DNA of 54,609 nucleotides from a virus: the IMG/VR virus record IMGVR_UViG_3300031987_000009, positions 1-54,609 of that record. One strand, 5' to 3'. Below the pieces are notes generated by a model. The model did not search any database, was not told where the DNA came from, and saw only the letters and a list, made by a program, of their open reading frames with translations. Each line of letters begins with the position of its first letter. Within the stretch, counting starts at the first letter, position 1. A program made the position numbers and the translations under genes. Shown here one piece after another: positions 53,947 to 54,609 of this stretch.

Positions 53947-54013
53947 TGCACATGGCTTGGGATGACAAAGATATACTGAAGAATAATAACTGTATTTGAA
54001 CTTAGGTGTAATA

Positions 54014-54580
54014 ATGTTTAACACAGCAAAGTTTAACACTTCTAAATTTAATAGTGTGAGTATAGTTGAACAACTGATCGATGTGTACCTAAGTTCAACA
54101 TATGATTTACAAATCAATTCAGAAACATCAGATATTTATGATGTACTACTGAATACCGAATTACAGACATTCTATGATATATTCACATCTCTTATAATTA
54201 GGTTGTCTACCAAATACGATATACTATTAGATGAATCAAATGAAGCAACTTATGATATATTATTTAATAGTGAATCAGATACACGCTACGATATACTATT
54301 AGATAAAATATACTTAACGTATTTTGATTTATATATCGACAAAGAAACATCAACGCTTTATGATATTTATATAAATAATGATTTATCTACATTCTATGAC
54401 ATGTTGATTAAAGATGATAAATCAACGCTTTATGATATACTAATCGATGATGAACTTACAACTTATTATGGTTTTATAACTTTAACACTTGTTTATACTG
54501 ATATAATGTTGAAGACACGCAAATTAATGGAGTTTAAACTAAAGACACGTAAACTAATGGAGTTTAAACTGAAGGTGTAA
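54014..54580 (+). CDS. Fibre protein of YDIL repeats
   Basis: 188 residues from ATG 54014 (TTAGGTGTAATA upstream). Nearly the whole protein is a chain of 12-14-residue units of the form T-x-YDIL-x(D/N), at least nine copies (for example TKYDILLDESNEA, LYDIYINNDLST). The last 21 residues are two near-copies of KTRKLMEFKL from a 30-base direct repeat (54511-54540, 54541-54570). Probably an elongated beta structure in a tail fibre. Confidence 0.7.
   Translation: MFNTAKFNTSKFNSVSIVEQLIDVYLSSTYDLQINSETSDIYDVLLNTELQTFYDIFTSLIIRLSTKYDILLDESNEATYDILFNSESDTRYDILLDKIYLTYFDLYIDKETSTLYDIYINNDLSTFYDMLIKDDKSTLYDILIDDELTTYYGFITLTLVYTDIMLKTRKLMEFKLKTRKLMEFKLKV
54511..54570 (+). repeat. 30-base tandem repeat
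   Basis: Two adjacent 30-base units (54511-54540 and 54541-54570) differ at only a few bases. They encode the repeated KTRKLMEFKL end of the 54014 fibre. A repeat at the contig junction could also confuse assembly. Confidence 0.7.
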
Positions 54581-54609
54581 ATATGTATGACAATAATATT
54601 TTTTATATT
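54555..54609. repeat. Terminal overlap, right copy
   Basis: Identical to 1-55. It includes the first nine codons of the 29-358 gene starting at 54583; that gene is not a second copy. Confidence 0.93.

Noticed and set aside
1-54609. Integrase or lysogeny module
   Set aside because: No tyrosine or serine recombinase, partition gene or attachment site was recognised; the virus may be lytic or an episome.

Overview
The window is a complete, circular or circularly permuted genome of a tailed (HK97-type, Caudoviricetes-like) virus of an archaeon. Bases 1-55 recur exactly at 54555-54609, so the unique unit is about 54,554 bases. The host is called archaeal from BRE/TATA promoters (an aaccgaaac box followed by tttatatag or tttaaatag), GGTGAT-type ribosome binding sites, an archaeal-type primase and a Holliday-junction-resolvase-like nuclease. 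The sequence is AT-rich apart from one GC-richer patch at the end of a tail-fibre gene.

Layout. A rightward late operon runs from 49,504 through the circular junction to 18,431: small terminase-like protein, small membrane proteins, fibres, metallophosphoesterase, large terminase, portal, protease/scaffold, decoration and capsid proteins, neck and tail proteins, tape measure, baseplate, fibres and a cysteine-peptidase-like protein. A leftward region runs from 47,752 down to 18,993. It carries DNA methyltransferases, B12-dependent ribonucleotide reductase, dUTPase, thymidylate synthase, HD hydrolase, primase, resolvase-like nuclease, AAA+ ATPase, tRNA-Leu(UAA) and dozens of tightly packed small genes. 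The interval 47,759-49,503 is repeat-rich, mostly non-coding and probably holds the replication origin.

First unusual feature: TAG appears to be a sense codon. No gene recognised here needs TAG as its stop. Eight in-frame TAG codons lie inside seven genes, including the primase, where the conserved C-terminal domain continues in frame after TAG. Two of the seven genes are invisible unless TAG is read through. This fits a pyrrolysine-using methanogen host (inference). No suppressor or pyrrolysine tRNA was seen.

Second unusual feature: the leftward operon 42,786-39,204 encodes what looks like a complete ubiquitin-like conjugation system. It has a beta-grasp-like modifier with an internal GGG and an 8-residue tail, an E2-like protein with an HPN...C motif fused to a Cys-rich module, a JAMM protease with the exact HxHx7Sx2D motif, two unknown proteins and an E1/ThiF-like enzyme. 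A terminator-like hairpin lies between the modifier and the enzymes.

Third: intergenic regions carry related stem-loop elements, a candidate structured ncRNA with its own promoter, and a duplicated promoter-plus-leader element at 37.6 and 49.4 kb.
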